A program made the position numbers and the translations under genes. From Lachnoclostridium sp. UBA6558 (lineage in GTDB: Bacteria; Bacillota; Clostridia; Lachnospirales; Lachnospiraceae): a DNA stretch of 6,823 bases. Below are positions 5,527 through 6,823 of this stretch, in pieces. Where the stretch lies: contig DJJW01000022.1 in assembly GCA_002434335.1 (NCBI GenBank), positions 44,304-51,126 of the forward strand, in the 5' to 3' direction. Under the pieces are notes generated by a model. The model had not been told where the DNA came from, made no database searches, and saw nothing but the letters and a program-made list of their open reading frames with translations. Position 1 is the first letter of the stretch, and every line of letters starts with the position of its first letter.

Positions 5527-5593
5527 CAGTAATTGAGGCGCACAATGAGGTGACTCATTATTTTTGTTGTATTCTAAACTCTCTCGATTACTG
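5527..5593 (+). promoter_or_regulatory. Two-tier inverted repeat (structured leader) before the PFOR gene
   Basis: An outer pair of 11-base arms, CAGTAATTGAG (5527-5537) and CTCGATTACTG (5583-5593), pairs fully with a single G-U wobble. Inside it is a perfect hairpin, AATGAG-GTGA-CTCATT (5544-5559), followed by ATTTTTG. The outer arm ends 8 bases before the AAGGAGG ribosome binding site. It may be a stabilising 5' structure, an attenuator or a protein-binding leader. The rest of the 5130-5526 interval is AT-rich with no gene I can support. Confidence 0.55.
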
Positions 5594-5601
5594 CATTCAT
5601 C

Positions 5602-5608
5602 AAGGAGG
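5602..5608 (+). promoter_or_regulatory. Strong ribosome binding site of the PFOR gene
   Basis: AAGGAGG is a full match to the anti-Shine-Dalgarno sequence and lies 10 bases before the ATG at 5619, fixing the start and suggesting high expression. Confidence 0.85.
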
Positions 5609-5618
5609 ATAATATAAC

Positions 5619-6823
5619 ATGGCTAGAAAAATGAAAACCATGGATGGAAATAATGCCGCAGCTCATGTCTCCTATGCGTTTACCGATGTTGCAGCTATCT
5701 ATCCAATCACACCATCTTCAGTTATGGCTGAAGTAACTGACGCATGGTCTGCGCAGGGAAGAAAAAACATTTTCGGACATGAAGTTCAGGTAAGTGAAAT
5801 GCAATCCGAAGCTGGTGCAGCTGGTACAGTACACGGTTCCTTACAGGCCGGTGCTTTAACTACTACTTTTACTGCATCACAGGGTCTTCTTTTAATGATT
5901 CCTAACATGTACAAAATCGCAGGTGAATTACTCCCTTGCGTTATTGACGTTTCTGCCCGTGCATTAGCAAGCCACGCGCTGTCTATCTTCGGTGATCACT
6001 CCGACGTTTATGCATGCCGCCAGACAGGTTTTGCAATGCTTTGTTCCGGAAATGTACAGGAAGTTATGGACTTAGGTGCTGTTGCACATCTTTCCACAAT
6101 CAAATCTCGCGTTCCTTTCCTTCATTTCTTCGATGGTTTCAGAACTTCTCATGAGATTCAGAAGGTTGAGACCTGGGATTATGAAGATTTAAAAGAAATG
6201 ACTGACTTAGATGCTGTTGCTGCTTTCCGTAAGCGTGCATTAAATCCTGAGCACCCCGTAACACGCGGTACTGCACAGAATCCCGACATTTTCTTCCAGG
6301 CAAGAGAAGCAAGTAATCCTTACTATGATGCCGTTCCCGGTATTGTAGAAGAATATATGAATAAAGTAAATGCCAAAATCGGAACAGATTACAAACTGTT
6401 CAATTACTATGGCGCTCCTGATGCAGAGCATGTAATCATCGCTATGGGTTCTGTATGTGATACCATTGAAGAGACAATTGATTACTTAGTAGCAGAAGGC
6501 GCTAAGGTAGGTTTAATCAAAGTAAGACTTTACAGACCTTTCTCCGTAAAACACTTACTGGATGTTATTCCTGATTCCGTTAAACAGATCAGCGTACTTG
6601 ACAGAACAAAAGAACCCGGAGCTCTTGGTGAGCCTTTATGGTTAGATATCGTAGCTGCCTTAAAGGATACGAAATTCAAGGACATTCCTGTATTAACAGG
6701 TCGTTACGGTTTAGGTTCCAAAGATACTACTCCCGGACAGATTGCTTCTGTTTATAAAAATACAGAGAAAAAGAAATTTACAATCGGTATCGTTGATGAT
6801 GTTACTCACCTTTCTCTTGAAAG
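5619..6823 (+). CDS. nifJ: Pyruvate:ferredoxin (flavodoxin) oxidoreductase, N-terminal part (runs off the window)
   Basis: The frame is open from ATG at 5619 to the window edge, giving 401 residues of an enzyme normally about 1,170-1,200 long. It converts pyruvate and CoA to acetyl-CoA and CO2 while reducing ferredoxin, the central step of clostridial fermentation in the cytoplasm. Domain I begins MARKMKTMDGNNAAAH and contains YPITPSS (28-34), with T31, E64 in SEMQSEAGAAG, and R114 in DVSARALASHALS; these fit the pyruvate-site residues Thr31, Glu64 and Arg114 known from the Desulfovibrio africanus enzyme. FGDHSDVYACRQTGFAML at 124-141 is also typical. Domain II occupies roughly 260-400 (HVIIAMGSVCDTIEETIDYL; LDRTKEPGALGEPL). 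The iron-sulfur and thiamine-diphosphate domains lie beyond the window. It is transcribed divergently from greA, behind a regulatory region of its own. Confidence 0.97.
   Translation, partial: MARKMKTMDGNNAAAHVSYAFTDVAAIYPITPSSVMAEVTDAWSAQGRKNIFGHEVQVSEMQSEAGAAGTVHGSLQAGALTTTFTASQGLLLMIPNMYKIAGELLPCVIDVSARALASHALSIFGDHSDVYACRQTGFAMLCSGNVQEVMDLGAVAHLSTIKSRVPFLHFFDGFRTSHEIQKVETWDYEDLKEMTDLDAVAAFRKRALNPEHPVTRGTAQNPDIFFQAREASNPYYDAVPGIVEEYMNKVNAKIGTDYKLFNYYGAPDAEHVIIAMGSVCDTIEETIDYLVAEGAKVGLIKVRLYRPFSVKHLLDVIPDSVKQISVLDRTKEPGALGEPLWLDIVAALKDTKFKDIPVLTGRYGLGSKDTTPGQIASVYKNTEKKKFTIGIVDDVTHLSLE

Overview
The window looks like chromosomal DNA of an anaerobic, low-GC Firmicute, most likely a Lachnospiraceae-type Clostridium relative. 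The signs are strong AGGAGG-type ribosome binding sites, a greA-lysS gene pair, an N-terminal pyruvate:ferredoxin oxidoreductase with codon use suggesting high expression, and a DUF6462-type small protein typical of integrative elements in that family. This assignment rests on recognising protein families by eye, not on a search.

Right half (about 3020-6823) is housekeeping DNA. A near-perfect vegetative promoter (5101-5129) drives greA and then lysS leftwards. From the same 568-bp divergent region, a pyruvate:ferredoxin oxidoreductase gene (nifJ/PFOR) starts rightwards at 5619 and runs off the window after 401 codons. Its upstream region is AT-rich and carries several candidate promoters, a Rex-like operator candidate and a two-tier inverted repeat in the presumed 5' leader.

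Left half (about 1-3000) is accessory DNA. Directly behind lysS, on the same strand and with no visible terminator between, lies a compact cassette: a 32-codon ORF with a good ribosome binding site, an EcoRI-family adenine-specific DNA methyltransferase, and, overlapping it by one base (TAATG), a DUF262 protein with a C-terminal HNH nuclease domain. This reads as a restriction-modification operon in which an EcoRI-type methyltransferase is paired with an NTPase-like DUF262-HNH nuclease rather than an EcoRI-type endonuclease. A hairpin with T-tracts on both strands (517-559) closes it. Beyond that is a DUF6462 small protein gene, also on the minus strand, suggesting that the window's left end belongs to an integrative element or a genomic island.

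The parts worth a second look are the unusual R-M pairing, its unexplained 32-codon leader gene, its apparent dependence on transcription from greA-lysS, and the structured regulatory region of the PFOR gene. No rRNA, tRNA, CRISPR array or insertion sequence was seen.
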